A DNA stretch of 64,000 nucleotides from the NCBI RefSeq assembly GCF_000308655.1, contig NZ_BAGC01000026.1, positions 124,001 through 188,000 of the forward strand. The letters are read 5' to 3'. This stretch comes from Nocardia niigatensis NBRC 100131 (lineage in GTDB: Bacteria; Actinomycetota; Actinomycetes; Mycobacteriales; Mycobacteriaceae). The notes beneath the pieces are model-generated. The model was not told where the DNA came from. It did not search any database and worked only from the letters and a program-made list of their open reading frames with translations. Each line of letters begins with the position of its first letter. Position 1 is the stretch's first letter. The position numbers were made by a program, and so were the translations under genes. Positions 18,873 to 27,813 of this stretch are shown here, in pieces.

Positions 18873-19937
18873 ATGGGTGGAACCTTGACCGAGTCCGATA
18901 CGCCGTCCCGGGCGCCACGTGAAATCGCCGAGAAGCTCCTGGATCTCCAGGTCGACTTCATTGTCGCCGAGGTCAGCGGTGACCGCTTCGCCGAAGTGAT
19001 CGCCCGCGATGTGGAAGCGGTGATCGGTGTCGCCGACACCATCGTCTTCCGCGACGTGGTGGATATCGATCAGGCCAAGCAGACCGTCGCCAACGTCATC
19101 GACCTGATCGGCGGCAGCCCGGTACTGGGCGAAATGGTCGGCACGCTGGCCGATTCGCTGTACGAGAACATCGCCGGGAACCACGACTACACCCTCGGTG
19201 ACGTCGTGGACCGCGAGCCGGTCGAGCAGCTGCTGGAGAAGCTCTTCGGCATGCACCAGGCACAGGAACGCATCCTGGAACGGCTGACCGAGAGCCCCCT
19301 CATCGCCACCGTGGCCGCCAAGTTCGTGGACAAGCTGGTCGACGATCTGATGGAGACCAACAAGCAGATCGCCTCGAAGATTCCCGGCGTCGGCTCCCTG
19401 GTCTCCATGGGTACCAATGCCGCCAAGTCCGCGCGCAAGGCGGCGGAGAAGGCCGGCGGCACCTTCATCGGCGAAATGGCCGGCAAGGGTGCGCAATTCG
19501 CGCTCAAGCGCACCAACAACGCCATTCGCGAAATGCTGCGCGACGCTCCGGTGCACGACGCGGCCATGGAATTCTGGGACCTGCACGCCGGTGAGCCGGT
19601 CAGCGGCCTGCGCGAGTACCTGTCCCAGCAGGACCTCCGCGATCTGGCTCTGATCATCCACCGGATCGCGCTGACCACCCGCAACAAGGAATACGTCGGC
19701 GTGCTGGTGGACCAGGGCGTCGAGGTGTTCTTCGAGAAGTACGGCGACCACACCCTGGCGGCCATGCTGCCGGAGCTGGGTCTTTCCGAGGCGGTCATCG
19801 CCGAGGAGATCCTGCGCTACGGCCCGGCCGTGGTGGAGGCCGCCAAGCGGAACGGCGTGCTGGCCAAGCTGATTCGCGAGCGGCTGGAGCCGTTCTTCCT
19901 GTCCGAGCCGGTGCTGGCGGTGCTCGCCGGGAACTGA
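18873..19937 (+). CDS. hypothetical helical protein
   Basis: A 354-residue protein of unknown function, predicted almost entirely alpha-helical and acidic. It includes an Ala/Gly/Lys-rich central segment (MGTNAAKSARKAAEKAGG) and repeated amphipathic stretches (QTVANVIDLIGGSPVLGEMV, LLEKLFGMHQAQERILERLT). There is no signal peptide and no obvious catalytic motif. A start at TTG 18885 (MTESDTPSRAP) preceded by GGGTGGA is an alternative to ATG 18873. It follows the previous unknown gene by 24 bp, so the two probably form an operon. Confidence 0.65.
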   Translation: MGGTLTESDTPSRAPREIAEKLLDLQVDFIVAEVSGDRFAEVIARDVEAVIGVADTIVFRDVVDIDQAKQTVANVIDLIGGSPVLGEMVGTLADSLYENIAGNHDYTLGDVVDREPVEQLLEKLFGMHQAQERILERLTESPLIATVAAKFVDKLVDDLMETNKQIASKIPGVGSLVSMGTNAAKSARKAAEKAGGTFIGEMAGKGAQFALKRTNNAIREMLRDAPVHDAAMEFWDLHAGEPVSGLREYLSQQDLRDLALIIHRIALTTRNKEYVGVLVDQGVEVFFEKYGDHTLAAMLPELGLSEAVIAEEILRYGPAVVEAAKRNGVLAKLIRERLEPFFLSEPVLAVLAGN

Positions 19938-19950
19938 CCCGAGACCTGCG

Positions 19951-19990
19951 AACAGGGCCGCCCGCTGAAACCGCGTGCGGCCCTGTTTCA
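19951..19990 (+). terminator. terminator
   Basis: AACAGGGCCGC (19951-19961) pairs perfectly with GCGGCCCTGTT (19977-19987), followed by TCATT. It closes the 18339-19937 unit. Confidence 0.75.
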
Positions 19991-20064
19991 TTCCCTGACG
20001 GGAGAATCCGCTCATTCCCCGGAGGGAATCGCGCAGCGTATCCAACCCACGCAGACTCGATGCC

Positions 20065-20493
20065 ATGACGAACATCGACATCAACGAACTCGCCGACCGA
20101 TACCTGGCCATGTGGAACGAGCCCGACCCGGAGCCGCGGCGCAAACTCGTTCGCGAACTGTGGGCCGAGGACGGCGCCCAGATCCTCGTCGATCCGCCGG
20201 AAGATATGCGAAATGCCGCCACCCGCTTGAACTTTCCGATCCCGCCGCTCGAGGTGCGCGGCCATGTCGCGCTGGAACGACGGGTGGAACGGGCCTACGA
20301 GATGTTCGTCGGCCCGGGCGAGCACCGTTTCGTCCAGCGCGGGGAGGCGACGCTGCTGCTGAAGCAGGTCGTCGCCTGCACCTGGTCGATGGTGACCCAG
20401 GACGGCACCGTGGTCGGCGGTGGAATGGATGTCCTCGCGCTGGACGAGGCCGGCCGCATCCGCACCGACCATCAGCACATCGGCGTCGAGTAG
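20065..20493 (+). CDS. SnoaL/NTF2-like protein
   Basis: A 142-residue protein starting MTNIDINELADRYLAMWNEP. The pattern of an N-terminal helix, LWAEDGAQILVDPPEDMRN, a GHVALERRVERAYE helix and C-terminal beta strands (TLLLKQVVACTWSMVTQDG) fits the SnoaL-like cone fold used by polyketide cyclases, isomerases and small-molecule binding proteins. No catalytic residues can be assigned. The promoter region carries two ATTCCC(N4)GGGA-type inverted repeats (19990-20007 and 20014-20029). Confidence 0.7.
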   Translation: MTNIDINELADRYLAMWNEPDPEPRRKLVRELWAEDGAQILVDPPEDMRNAATRLNFPIPPLEVRGHVALERRVERAYEMFVGPGEHRFVQRGEATLLLKQVVACTWSMVTQDGTVVGGGMDVLALDEAGRIRTDHQHIGVE

Positions 20494-20543
20494 GGCCCCG
20501 AGCTCGCGAGTGGGTGCACGCGTCGCGGATCGTGCCGTGCATG

Positions 20544-20575
20544 ATTGCTTCGATTCGAGCAATGCAAGGTTGCTT
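20544..20575 (+). promoter_or_regulatory. inverted repeat before the PLP deaminase gene
   Basis: ATTGCT (20544-20549) and AGCAAT (20558-20563) form an inverted repeat with an 8-bp spacer, and a further TTGCTT lies at 20570-20575. It is a candidate operator; the regulator is unknown. Confidence 0.35.
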
Positions 20576-20592
20576 CGACCGAAAGGAGCGTC

Positions 20593-22074
20593 GTGGCCCT
20601 CGACAAGGGAGTCTCCACAGCTCTCAGCGACAGCGTCCTCGCCGGTGGCGACGCTGTTCTGGGCCCGCGGCACAAGTCGCTGCCCCCGGCCGCCTGGGGG
20701 CTGACCGTCCGCGAATACCTGGCCACGAATCCCCATCTGGACGACCTGCAGACGCCGGTGCTCACCATGGACCGCTCGGCGCTGGACTCGAACCGGGCCG
20801 TCATGGCCGACTGGGCGCGCGCCGCCGGCGTCCGGCTCGCCCCACATGGCAAGACCTCCATGTCGCCCCAGCTGTGGGCCGAACAGCTCGAGGCCGGCTC
20901 CTGGGCTATCACCCTTGCCACCGGCTGGCAGGCTCAGGTCGGCCGGTCGTTCGGCCTCGACCGCATCGTGCTGGCCAACACGCTTGTGGATCCTGTCGGA
21001 TTGCACTGGGCGGCAAAGGAAATCGCGATAGACCCGGACTTCGAGCTCTACAGCTGGGTCGACGGCGTCGATGCGGTCCAGGAAATGGAGCGGCATCTCG
21101 AGTCCGCGCCCGACGGGGTCCAGCTGAACGTCGTCGTGGAACTCGGTGGCCCGCACGGCCGTACCGGCGCCCGCGGTCTGGCCGCCGCCCATGCCGTAGC
21201 CGAAGTGGTCCACAGGTCATCGCGCCTGCGCCTCGCCGGGGTCGGGGGTTATGAGGCCGCACTCGCTCATGACCGCACCCCGGAAGCCATTGCGGCCGTG
21301 CGGCACTACCTGGACGAGCTCGCGACCCTGCACCAGGAACTCATGGCCGCGGGCAGATACGACGAGTTCGTATTCCAGCCTGTGGTCGGCCGCGCGGAGG
21401 AAGCCTCGCTTTCGGCGGCGGATCCCATGGCCGATTCGTCCGCGCCCGCCGATTCCGCCCCGGATGGATCGAATTCCCGGACTGATCGAGCCCGCCGTCG
21501 TGCGATCGTGACCGCGGGTGGCAGCGCATATCCGGACCTCGTCGTGGAGCGGCTGGCGGCGCTGGCGGATGAGGAAGGCGTACAAGGGGTTCCGACCACA
21601 GTGGTGCTGAGGTCCGGTGCGTATCTGGTGCACGATGACGGCTTCTACTCCGGGATCTCACCATTGGCCGCGGGGCACGCGGAGCATCCGCTGCGGTCGG
21701 CCATGCATGGATGGGCACGCTGTGTGTCCCGCCCGGAAGCGGAACTCGCGCTGCTCGATGCCGGACGGCGCGATGTTCCGTTCGATCTGGGATTGCCGGT
21801 CCCGCAGCGAATGGCGGGACCGGCGAACACCGGGTTCTCGGCAGGCGCGCCCACTTCGCTGCCTGCTGGCGCGCATGTTTCGGCGTTGAACGATCAGCAC
21901 GCCTTCCTGCGGCTGCCGGGTGCGTCGGACGACGAGGTTCCGGTGGGAAGTGTGGTGCGACTGGGCCTTTCGCATCCCTGCACCGCGTTCGACAAGTGGC
22001 GGCTCATCCCGGTGATCGACGACGCCGACGCCGAGCGGCCGCGGATCGTCGACTTCCTGCACACGTATTTCTGA
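20593..22074 (+). CDS. D-serine deaminase / D-threonine-aldolase-like PLP enzyme
   Basis: A 493-residue fold-type III PLP protein. The alanine-racemase-like N-domain carries the PLP lysine in LAPHGKTSMSPQLW, and the C-terminal D-serine-dehydratase-like domain carries the metal-ligand pair in GLSHPCTAFDKW (His and Cys). These are features of low-specificity D-threonine aldolases and D-serine dehydratases, and of the actinobacterial 'amino acid deaminase' group. GTG 20593 follows AAGGAG. A Ser/Ala/Asp-rich insertion (SSAPADSAPDGSNSRTDRAR, in the middle of the protein) is unusual. Substrate is inferred only as a D-amino acid. Confidence 0.8.
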   Translation: MALDKGVSTALSDSVLAGGDAVLGPRHKSLPPAAWGLTVREYLATNPHLDDLQTPVLTMDRSALDSNRAVMADWARAAGVRLAPHGKTSMSPQLWAEQLEAGSWAITLATGWQAQVGRSFGLDRIVLANTLVDPVGLHWAAKEIAIDPDFELYSWVDGVDAVQEMERHLESAPDGVQLNVVVELGGPHGRTGARGLAAAHAVAEVVHRSSRLRLAGVGGYEAALAHDRTPEAIAAVRHYLDELATLHQELMAAGRYDEFVFQPVVGRAEEASLSAADPMADSSAPADSAPDGSNSRTDRARRRAIVTAGGSAYPDLVVERLAALADEEGVQGVPTTVVLRSGAYLVHDDGFYSGISPLAAGHAEHPLRSAMHGWARCVSRPEAELALLDAGRRDVPFDLGLPVPQRMAGPANTGFSAGAPTSLPAGAHVSALNDQHAFLRLPGASDDEVPVGSVVRLGLSHPCTAFDKWRLIPVIDDADAERPRIVDFLHTYF

Positions 22075-22270
22075 GCGGGATGCCCACGCGCCCGACCGGC
22101 TGGCGGCCATCGTCGAGCGCTGCGGTGCCGCGCCGGAGTGGGATCGCTTCTGGTCCACCGAGGTTCCGCCGGAGAAGGTCGCCCGCCGGCCCCTGCGGGT
22201 GCGCTCGCCCGAGACCGGCGACTGGATCAGCTATCACAAAATTCGAACTGCCACAACGCCCCTGGTGGAT
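22073..22270 (+). pseudogene. remnant of an XRE-type regulator C-terminus (MmyB-like)
   Basis: Read in the frame of 22082, this gap encodes DRLAAIVERCGAAPEWDRFW, then STEVPPEKVARRPLRVRSP and ETGDWISYH with strong GC3 bias, yet has no start and no upstream domain. The pattern (PEW..FW, a basic Arg/Pro segment, then a strand) resembles the C-terminal ligand-binding region of MmyB-type XRE regulators. I treat it as a truncated leftover. It overlaps the end of the deaminase gene by 2 bp and reaches the stop of the convergent GlxA gene. Confidence 0.35.
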
Positions 22271-23377
22271 CTACTCGCTCGTCCCCGCCAATTGAGCCGC
22301 GCCGGTGGCGAAATGCTGCCGGTAGCGTTCGGGCGTGGTGGCGAGGCGGCGGGCGAACACCCGGTGCAGCGTCTCACCGTGCCGGTAGCCGACCTGGCGG
22401 GCGATCGCGCCGATGGTCAGCTCGGTGGATTCCAGCAGTCGGCGGGCGGCCTCGACGCGCAGATCCTCCACGAAAGCCGCGGGTGTGCTGCCGGTTTCGA
22501 GTCGGAAGGCGCGGGCGAAATGGCGTTCGCTCATGCCCGCGCGCCGGGCCAACTCGGCCACCCCGAGGTCCGCGTCGAGATGATCGGGCAGCCACTGCTG
22601 CACCGCGCGGATGGCGGGCGTGCGCGCGGGCTGGGTGCGCAGTTGCGCGCTGAACTGGGCCTGCCCGCCGGGGCGTCGCGTGAATACCACGTACAGCCGC
22701 GCGATCATGGCGGCCACCTCGCGGCCGTAATCGTCCTCGACCAGGGCCAGCGCCAGGTCGACGCCCGCCGACATGCCCGCCGACGTCCAGCGATTGCGGT
22801 CACGGACATAGATGCGATCCGGTTCTACCGTGACTCGCGGATAGTGCTGGGCCATCAGGTCGGTCGAGGCCCAGTGGGTGGTGGCCCGGTAGCCGTCGAG
22901 CAGTCCGGCGGCGGCCAGCAGCAGCGCGCCCGCGCACACCGACGTCACCCGCCGTGCCTTGCGGGCCAGGGCGGGCAGCTCCGGCACCACCTCGGCGCCG
23001 GACGGGCCCGAGACCATGCCGCCCACGACGATCAGGGTGTCGAAGTCGTCGCCGGCGGCGATGTCGTGCAGCGAATGCTCCACGGAGAGGGTCAGTCCGC
23101 CGTCCGCGGTGATCGGGCGGCCGCCGGGTGAGGCGGTCAGCAGCCGGTAGGGCAGCGGCGCCGGTGCACCGTCCGGGCCGTCCGCCGCGCTGATCGGATG
23201 CTGCCGCAGGACCGGCGGCAGCAACTCGGGCGGTGTCTCGCGGACACCGTTGAGCAGTGCGAAAACATCCAGCGGCCCGGCCAGCTCGGACAGCTGCATG
23301 CCTTGGTAGACAACGAAGACGATGGTGCGGGGCGCGGGCACCCCGCCATCATCGCAGTCGGGCCGGGTGGCGGCCAT
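22271..23377 (-). CDS. GlxA family regulator (DJ-1/PfpI domain plus AraC DNA-binding domain)
   Basis: A 368-residue regulator. Residues about 15-215 form a DJ-1/PfpI-like sensor with the nucleophile-elbow cysteine in TSVCAGALLLAAAGLLDG, and about 255-350 are an AraC domain with two helix-turn-helix motifs (GVAELARRAGMSERHFARAF and LTIGAIARQVGYRHGETLHR). ATG 23377 lies 2 bp beyond the stop codon of the upstream hydrolase (TGACCATG), so they are co-translated. GlxA-type proteins usually activate catabolic operons for amines or aldehydes; the ligand here is unknown. Confidence 0.85.
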   Translation of the reverse strand: MAATRPDCDDGGVPAPRTIVFVVYQGMQLSELAGPLDVFALLNGVRETPPELLPPVLRQHPISAADGPDGAPAPLPYRLLTASPGGRPITADGGLTLSVEHSLHDIAAGDDFDTLIVVGGMVSGPSGAEVVPELPALARKARRVTSVCAGALLLAAAGLLDGYRATTHWASTDLMAQHYPRVTVEPDRIYVRDRNRWTSAGMSAGVDLALALVEDDYGREVAAMIARLYVVFTRRPGGQAQFSAQLRTQPARTPAIRAVQQWLPDHLDADLGVAELARRAGMSERHFARAFRLETGSTPAAFVEDLRVEAARRLLESTELTIGAIARQVGYRHGETLHRVFARRLATTPERYRQHFATGAAQLAGTSE

Positions 23378-23379
23378 GG

Positions 23380-24255
23380 TCAGCGGCTGATCGATTCGGC
23401 CGTGTGCCGGATGGTGTGGCGATCCAGGAACGGGATGACCAGTTCGGCCACCCGATCGGCGCACTGCGCGTGTGGGTAGTGGCCCGCGCCCTCGACCATG
23501 GCGACCTGACCCAGTCCCGGCGGCATGGCCGCCACGACCGCTTCCGCCTCGGCCCGCGGATCGGCGAAGTCCGGGTCGTCTACGCCCATGAGAACCAGCG
23601 CGGGACAACGGATATCGCCGATGCGGGCATGCGCGTCGGCGGGCGTGGTCGCGCCGGTCTTCATGAATTCCGTCCAGCGCCCGGGCCGGCGCAGGACGGT
23701 CCGCAGTCCGTCCAGATAGCTGTCCTGATCGGCGGGCTTGGTCGGATAGGCGATGTCGAGGTAGCGGAACCACCAGGTGAAGGACTTGAAGCCCTGTGTG
23801 GCGAACAGCCGCAGCATGCCACGGCGGTACCGGCGGCTGGTGACCATGGTGCCCAGGTGCAGCCGCTGGGTGAGGGTGAACGGGTCGATCTCGACGATCG
23901 CGCTCACCAGCTCCGGGGCCTCGGCCGCGGCGATGGTCGCTGAACCTCCCGAGAGCGAATGCCCGATGATGACCGCGGGTCCCCCGAAATGCCGGATGAC
24001 ACCCAGCAGGTCGCGGGCCACGTCGGTCCGGCTGATGGCTTCCTTCCCCGTCACCGAAGGCCAGCCCGGACTGGATTCGCCATGCCCCCGCATATCCGCG
24101 TTCACCACCCGATACCCAGCACCGACCAGCGGCCCGACCAGATGCCGGAACTCCTGCCGCCATGTCCCCATTCCATGTGACAGCACCACCAGCGGCCCGT
24201 CCCCGACCACATCACACGCGATCCGCCCGTGCTCGAGCGCCACGAACTCGGTCAT
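23380..24255 (-). CDS. alpha/beta hydrolase
   Basis: A 291-residue hydrolase: oxyanion HGMGTWRQEFRHLV, nucleophile elbow GHSLSGG, an aspartate in LMGVDDPDF and a histidine in EGAGHYPHAQ. The pattern is of the epoxide-hydrolase/haloperoxidase-like fold; GHSLSGG gives a serine nucleophile, so it is an esterase or lactonase type rather than an epoxide hydrolase. ATG 24255 follows AAGGAA. It is translationally coupled to the GlxA regulator gene. Confidence 0.82.
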   Translation of the reverse strand: MTEFVALEHGRIACDVVGDGPLVVLSHGMGTWRQEFRHLVGPLVGAGYRVVNADMRGHGESSPGWPSVTGKEAISRTDVARDLLGVIRHFGGPAVIIGHSLSGGSATIAAAEAPELVSAIVEIDPFTLTQRLHLGTMVTSRRYRRGMLRLFATQGFKSFTWWFRYLDIAYPTKPADQDSYLDGLRTVLRRPGRWTEFMKTGATTPADAHARIGDIRCPALVLMGVDDPDFADPRAEAEAVVAAMPPGLGQVAMVEGAGHYPHAQCADRVAELVIPFLDRHTIRHTAESISR

Positions 24256-24323
24256 TTCCCGTTCCTTCCAAGCGATTTCGTTCCGGCCGCACTTGCGGCA
24301 TGCCGAAATTGAACGCCGGAAAC

Positions 24324-24345
24324 CGGACCGGTCCGAGCGCTCGGT
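24324..24345. promoter_or_regulatory. two adjoining palindromes upstream of the hydrolase-GlxA unit
   Basis: CGGACCGGTCCG is immediately followed, with a shared CCG, by CCGAGCGCTCGG (ending at 24345); each is a perfect 12-bp palindrome, and CGGTCCG recurs just after. They lie between two minus-strand genes and could be an operator for the hydrolase-GlxA unit or the end of the monooxygenase transcript. Confidence 0.4.
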
Positions 24346-24375
24346 CCGGACGAATCAGCGGTGTGGCCGACCTAG

Positions 24376-25932
24376 TCAGTCGCTGACCGTGTTTGCCGCG
24401 CTCGGCACCGTCTCCCGCGTCGGTGCGCCGAACCAGGTGGCGAGTGCGGCTCGTAGTGCGGGGGCGGCGGTGTCGGGGGATTCGGCGGGGGTTGCGGCCC
24501 AGGCGATGTGGGCGTCCGGGCGGATGAGGATGGCGTCGGCGGGGTGGGCGTCGGTGGTGGTGGTTCGAATGTCGATGCGGTCGCTCCACTGCTCGGCGAT
24601 ATCGCGGAGGTCCGCGCGGTCGGCGAGATCGAGGAGGACTGGGCGGGGGGTGGGTAGGAGCGGGGCGGTATCGGTGTGCGGAAGCAGGTCGGGGGTGAAG
24701 GCTCCGGTCAGGGGGTGGCCGTTGGGGTTCGGCAGGGGATAGCAGATGTCGGCGCCGGCGATCATGGCGCCCAGGCGTCGCAGGGCGGGGTCGTCGGTGA
24801 GGAGTTCCTGGAATACCGTGCGCAGTGCTTCGGCCGCTGGGTCGTCGCCGCGGCGGAGGGCCGCCTGCGCCTGGGTGTGGATCATGGTGCGGGCGGCCGC
24901 GAGGGAGCGTTCCTCGTGGTAGGTGTCGAGCAGTCCGGCCGGGGCGCGGCCGTCGATGTCGGCGGCCAGTTTCCAGGCCAGGTTGACCGCGTCGAGCATG
25001 CCCGCGTTGAGGCCGACACCCGTGGCGGGAAAGGTGTGCGCGGCATCACCGGCGACCAGAATCCTTGCGGCGCGGAAGCTTTCGGCCTGCCGGGCCTGGA
25101 ACTGATAGCGCGACAGCCGGATCGGATCGCCCAGCGGCAGATCGACGCCCAGGACTCGGCGGATGCTGTCGCGCAGCTCGTCCAGGGTCAGGGGCTCGTT
25201 GTCGTCGGTCTCGGTGGCGGTGTCCTCGGTGGTCTGCACCATGAGCATGCCGGTGGCGAGGGAGCCGACCGCGAACACGCCGCGATCGGTCCGGGTGAAC
25301 CCGGCCGGGACGACGCCGTGCCCCTCGATGTCCAGATCGCCGGTGTCCCGCACGGTCACGGCCGCCACGGCGACCTGGCCGAGGCGGTTGACCTCCGGAT
25401 AGGTGATGCCGGGGTAGGGGATTCCCGCCAGTTCGCGGACCTTGCTGCGCGCACCGTCGCAGCCCACGACATAGTGTGCGGTCAGCTGATATTCGCCCTC
25501 CGGGCCCGACACCGTCACGGTGACCCCGGCGTCGTCCTGGTCGATCCCGGTCACGGTGTGCCCGCGCCGGATCTCCCCTTCGCGCTCACGCACCAGGTCG
25601 TCCAGCAGCTGCTCCAGTCGTGGTTGCGGGAGGTGCAGGGCGCGCAGCGGTGGATCCGGCAGCGGGCTCAGGTCCACGTGCAGTCCGCCGAACGGGAAGG
25701 CCGCGGCCGGGGCGACCGCCGCGCCGACCGCTTCGAACCGGTCCAGCAATCCGCGATAGCCCAGCAATTGCAGGATCTGCCCGCTGAAACCATTGGCCTT
25801 CGGCACCGTCCGCAGCTGCGGGCTGCGCTCCAGGACCACCGGCCGTACCCCGGCCGCCAGCAGTTCGGCGGCCAGCATCAGGCCCGTCGGGCCCGCGCCC
25901 GCGATGATCACGTCGGCACTCGTCACACGCAC
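24376..25932 (-). CDS. FAD-dependent aromatic monooxygenase (class A, RIFMO/PheA type)
   Basis: A 518-residue flavoprotein hydroxylase. The FAD-binding GAGPTGLMLA is at about residues 11-20, the DG motif appears in VVGCDGARSKVRELAG and the GD motif in LVAGDAAHTFPATGVGLNAG. A thioredoxin-like C-terminal domain (about 390-500) fits the polyketide-hydroxylase and rifampicin-monooxygenase group. These enzymes use NADPH and O2 to hydroxylate aromatic drugs or metabolites. GTG 25932 follows GGAG by 8 nt. The substrate cannot be read from sequence; drug inactivation is one possibility. Confidence 0.85.
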   Translation of the reverse strand: MRVTSADVIIAGAGPTGLMLAAELLAAGVRPVVLERSPQLRTVPKANGFSGQILQLLGYRGLLDRFEAVGAAVAPAAAFPFGGLHVDLSPLPDPPLRALHLPQPRLEQLLDDLVREREGEIRRGHTVTGIDQDDAGVTVTVSGPEGEYQLTAHYVVGCDGARSKVRELAGIPYPGITYPEVNRLGQVAVAAVTVRDTGDLDIEGHGVVPAGFTRTDRGVFAVGSLATGMLMVQTTEDTATETDDNEPLTLDELRDSIRRVLGVDLPLGDPIRLSRYQFQARQAESFRAARILVAGDAAHTFPATGVGLNAGMLDAVNLAWKLAADIDGRAPAGLLDTYHEERSLAAARTMIHTQAQAALRRGDDPAAEALRTVFQELLTDDPALRRLGAMIAGADICYPLPNPNGHPLTGAFTPDLLPHTDTAPLLPTPRPVLLDLADRADLRDIAEQWSDRIDIRTTTTDAHPADAILIRPDAHIAWAATPAESPDTAAPALRAALATWFGAPTRETVPSAANTVSD

Positions 25933-26181
25933 TCGCGCTGCTCCATTCCACGGATTCCGGCTACGGCCAGCGATTCTGCGGTATGCGGGGGGTCTTGCCG
26001 CAAGCCCAGGGGTGCGATATACGTTGAAGAGGGAAGCGGATCACCGAATCCGTGTTTGCTCGTCGTCCGTTGCCCGATGGGCTGTTTCGGTACCGGCCCA
26101 GTCGCATGAACGCCACCGCGAAAACGGGCTGGGCCCTGGCCATCCGGTTGTGGTGGCAGTGGGAGGCCGCAACCTCCGAAA

Positions 26182-27813
26182 TCAGGAAGCGGCCTGCTCG
26201 CCGAGCTTGTGGCGCAGCACTTTTCCGCTGGGATTGCGGGGGAGCTCCGGCAGGCGGACGAACTGCTTGGGCACCTTGTAGCGTTCGAGGCGGGCGCGGA
26301 TGTGCTGTTTGAGCGCATCGTCGCCCGGGTCGGCGGTTGTGGTGACCAGATAGGCCCGCAGCACCTGCCCGTACTCGGGGTCGGCGACGCCGACCACGAT
26401 GACATCGGCGACGGCGGGGTGCTCGGACAGCGCGTTCTCGACCTCACGGGGATAGATGTTCTCGCCGCCGGAGACGATCATCTCGTCGTCGCGGCCGACG
26501 ATGTAGAGACGGCCCTGCGCGTCCACGCGGCCCATGTCGCCGACATTGACGTAGCCGTCGCGGACCTCCTTGACAGGGGCGGAGCCGGCGCCATCGGCGG
26601 TATAGCCATTGAATCCCAGGCCGCCGCGCACGAAGATCGTGCCCGTCTCACCGACCGCGGCCAGGGTGCGGTCGGCGCGCAGGATGCGTACGGAGACACC
26701 GAGAATGGGGCGTCCGACAGTCTTGGCGGAGTGCTCGAGATCGGCCGGAGTGGCGATGGAGATGACGCCCGCCTCGGTGGAACCGTAGCCGTTGACCAGG
26801 CGGGGACCGAAGTGGCGCAGGAACTTCGCGATGGTGTCGGGCGAAATCGGCGCCGCACCGGTCAGAGCCAGGCGCAGGGACGACAGGTCGTAGCGGCGGC
26901 GGATGTCGTCGGGGAGGGCGGCGAGGCGCTGGATCATGATCGGGACGCCGATGAACACGGTTGCTCGGTGTCGCTCGATATCCGCCAGGGCGAGTTCGGG
27001 ATCGAATCGGCGGCGGGTAACCGCTGTCGCGCCCAGGGCCAGCTGACCGGCCAGCGCACCGAGGCCGAAACCGTGGAAGAACGGGGGCGCGACGACGGCG
27101 ATATCGCGATCGGACAGGCGGGCGGCCGAAGCCAGGGAGGCTGCCGCCTCCAGCGCGGGACGCAAGCCGATCTTGCGGGCGACACCCTTGGCCATGCCGG
27201 ACGTGCCCGAGGTCAGCAGGGTGATTCGAGCGGGCTGCCGGGCCGGTGGCGGAGATGGATGTCTTTGCCGCGCAAGTTGATCCAGGGTCGGCAACTCGGA
27301 TTTGACCTCGGCTTCACGCCAGCCGCGCAGCTGCGTGCCGGGATAGCCCGCCTCGGCGATCGCCGGGAGGTACTCGTCGTCGTGGACGAGGACATCGGGC
27401 GCGTGCCGTTCCAGAATGCGGGCCAGCTGGGTGGCCGGCAGTTCCGTATTGAGGAAGACCAGCTCACAGCCGAGGCGGCTGCCCGCGATCACCGCCTCGA
27501 GGAAGCCTCGGTGATTGCGGCACAGAATGCCCAGCGTTCGCAGGTTCGGTGAGAGTGAATGCAGCGCTGCCGCAATCGTTTCGGAGCGAATCATGAGCTC
27601 GCGGTAGGTGACCGCGCCGGATTCGTCGATCAGGGCGATCCGATCCGGATGCCGGGCCGCGGACACCGCCAGGAGCAGACCGAACGACGGGCCGTACGCC
27701 TGGTAGCCGCGCGCGATCGAGACCGCGGCCGTCGGGCCGATCGGGCGTAGCGCACCCGAAGTCGTGATCGCGGAAAGAGCTGTGGCCCAATCGAAGAGCG
27801 TTCTAGTGCGCAT
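26182..27813 (-). CDS. acyl-CoA synthetase / AMP-dependent ligase (FadD-like)
   Basis: A 543-residue adenylate-forming enzyme that activates a carboxylic acid to acyl-AMP and then acyl-CoA. The phosphate-binding loop LLTSGTSGMAKG is at 199-210, A5 is YGSTEAG, the hinge/A8 region is GRDDEMIVSGGENIYPREVE and the catalytic lysine is in NPSGKVLRHK (K531). All key residues are present. It is the last gene of a TetR-SDR-FadD operon; its ATG overlaps the SDR stop by 11 bp. The pairing with a reductase suggests modification of a long-chain acyl or alcohol substrate, which is inference. Confidence 0.87.
   Translation of the reverse strand: MRTRTLFDWATALSAITTSGALRPIGPTAAVSIARGYQAYGPSFGLLLAVSAARHPDRIALIDESGAVTYRELMIRSETIAAALHSLSPNLRTLGILCRNHRGFLEAVIAGSRLGCELVFLNTELPATQLARILERHAPDVLVHDDEYLPAIAEAGYPGTQLRGWREAEVKSELPTLDQLARQRHPSPPPARQPARITLLTSGTSGMAKGVARKIGLRPALEAAASLASAARLSDRDIAVVAPPFFHGFGLGALAGQLALGATAVTRRRFDPELALADIERHRATVFIGVPIMIQRLAALPDDIRRRYDLSSLRLALTGAAPISPDTIAKFLRHFGPRLVNGYGSTEAGVISIATPADLEHSAKTVGRPILGVSVRILRADRTLAAVGETGTIFVRGGLGFNGYTADGAGSAPVKEVRDGYVNVGDMGRVDAQGRLYIVGRDDEMIVSGGENIYPREVENALSEHPAVADVIVVGVADPEYGQVLRAYLVTTTADPGDDALKQHIRARLERYKVPKQFVRLPELPRNPSGKVLRHKLGEQAAS

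Noticed and set aside
22271..24163. A 630-codon frame joining the GlxA gene and upstream sequence
   Set aside because: The upstream half is the shadow of the hydrolase gene; the GlxA protein clearly starts at ATG 23377.
25933..26181. A 60-codon minus-strand frame (25961-26143) between the monooxygenase and FadD genes
   Set aside because: No ribosome-binding site, poor codon bias and no likeness to a known protein; treated as empty intergenic sequence.
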